Source: JALRBM01 sp964615445 (lineage in GTDB: Bacteria > Patescibacteriota > Saccharimonadia > Saccharimonadales > Saccharimonadaceae). Taken from it: a stretch of DNA of 5,456 bases. The stretch covers positions 1 to 5,456 of the forward strand of contig CAZTOK010000061.1 of NCBI GenBank assembly GCA_964615445.1, given 5' to 3'. Under the pieces are notes generated by a model. That model searched no databases, was not told the DNA's origin, and saw nothing but the letters and a program-made list of their open reading frames with translations. Positions 5,444 to 5,456 of the stretch are shown in pieces; position 1 is the first letter of the stretch, and each line of letters opens with the position of its first letter. A program made the position numbers and the translations under genes.

Positions 5444-5456
5444 GTTATGATAACAA
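5442..5456. repeat. 15-nt palindrome overlapping a possible extended -10
   Basis: TTGTTAT-G-ATAACAA is a perfect inverted repeat of seven bases around one central G, and it starts on the last Ts of the terminator. Inside it, TGTTATGAT matches the extended -10 form TGnTATAAT at eight of nine positions. A promoter for a gene just beyond the window is therefore plausible, with the symmetric sequence a possible operator. The window ends here, so neither can be confirmed. Confidence 0.35.

Noticed and set aside
1..5456. Recoded stop codons (UGA as sense, as in some reduced-genome bacteria)
   Set aside because: TGA ends the winged-helix gene at 1761-1763 just before the next start, and reading on gives only about 20 unrelated codons. 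The other genes contain no internal in-frame TGA.
1..5456. CRISPR array, transposase gene, tRNA or other structural RNA
   Set aside because: No regularly spaced direct repeats, no transposase or integrase motifs, no cloverleaf-like sequence and no paired terminal inverted repeats were seen.

Overview
The window is bacterial DNA of moderate-to-low GC (estimated by eye, not counted). It carries five complete genes, all on the + strand, with short gaps (39, 16, 25 and 6 nt), and ends in a rho-independent terminator. The standard code fits: TAA, TGA and TAG are each used as stops. No ribosomal, tRNA or housekeeping gene is present, so the host cannot be named. One start (1329) has a perfect TATAAT exactly where it would give a leaderless mRNA. 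As far as I recall, some reduced-genome lineages such as Patescibacteria/CPR have promoters packed this tightly, but this is a weak hint only.

Layout: 1-173 is an AT-rich leader with a possible weak promoter. 174-1289 encodes a 371-aa DUF5677-type helical protein. 1329-1763 encodes a 144-aa protein with a winged-helix-like core. 1780-3231 encodes a 483-aa protein with an N-terminal SEC-C zinc motif followed by a PD-(D/E)XK-like nuclease core (E207, E240, E255-x-K257). 3257-4552 encodes a 431-aa PIN-like nuclease whose acidic residues (D8, E38, D257, D274) sit at the two ends of a long insert. 4559-5305 encodes a 248-aa HEPN-like protein with an Rx4H motif (R172...H177). A non-coding 3' stretch leads to the terminator at 5417-5443, followed by a 15-nt palindrome that contains a possible promoter for the next gene.

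Read together, this is an accessory, nuclease-rich operon: a likely DNA-binding small protein, a putative DNase-fold protein with a zinc knuckle, a PIN-like RNase candidate and a HEPN RNase candidate, preceded by a DUF5677 protein that may itself be HEPN-like. Three nuclease-type folds on one short transcript resemble anti-phage or toxin-like modules. I do not recognise this exact combination as a named defence system. The PIN and HEPN genes lie in the same reading frame, separated only by one amber codon and two sense codons, so they are one substitution away from a PIN-HEPN fusion. All functional assignments come from motif reading; no homology search was run.
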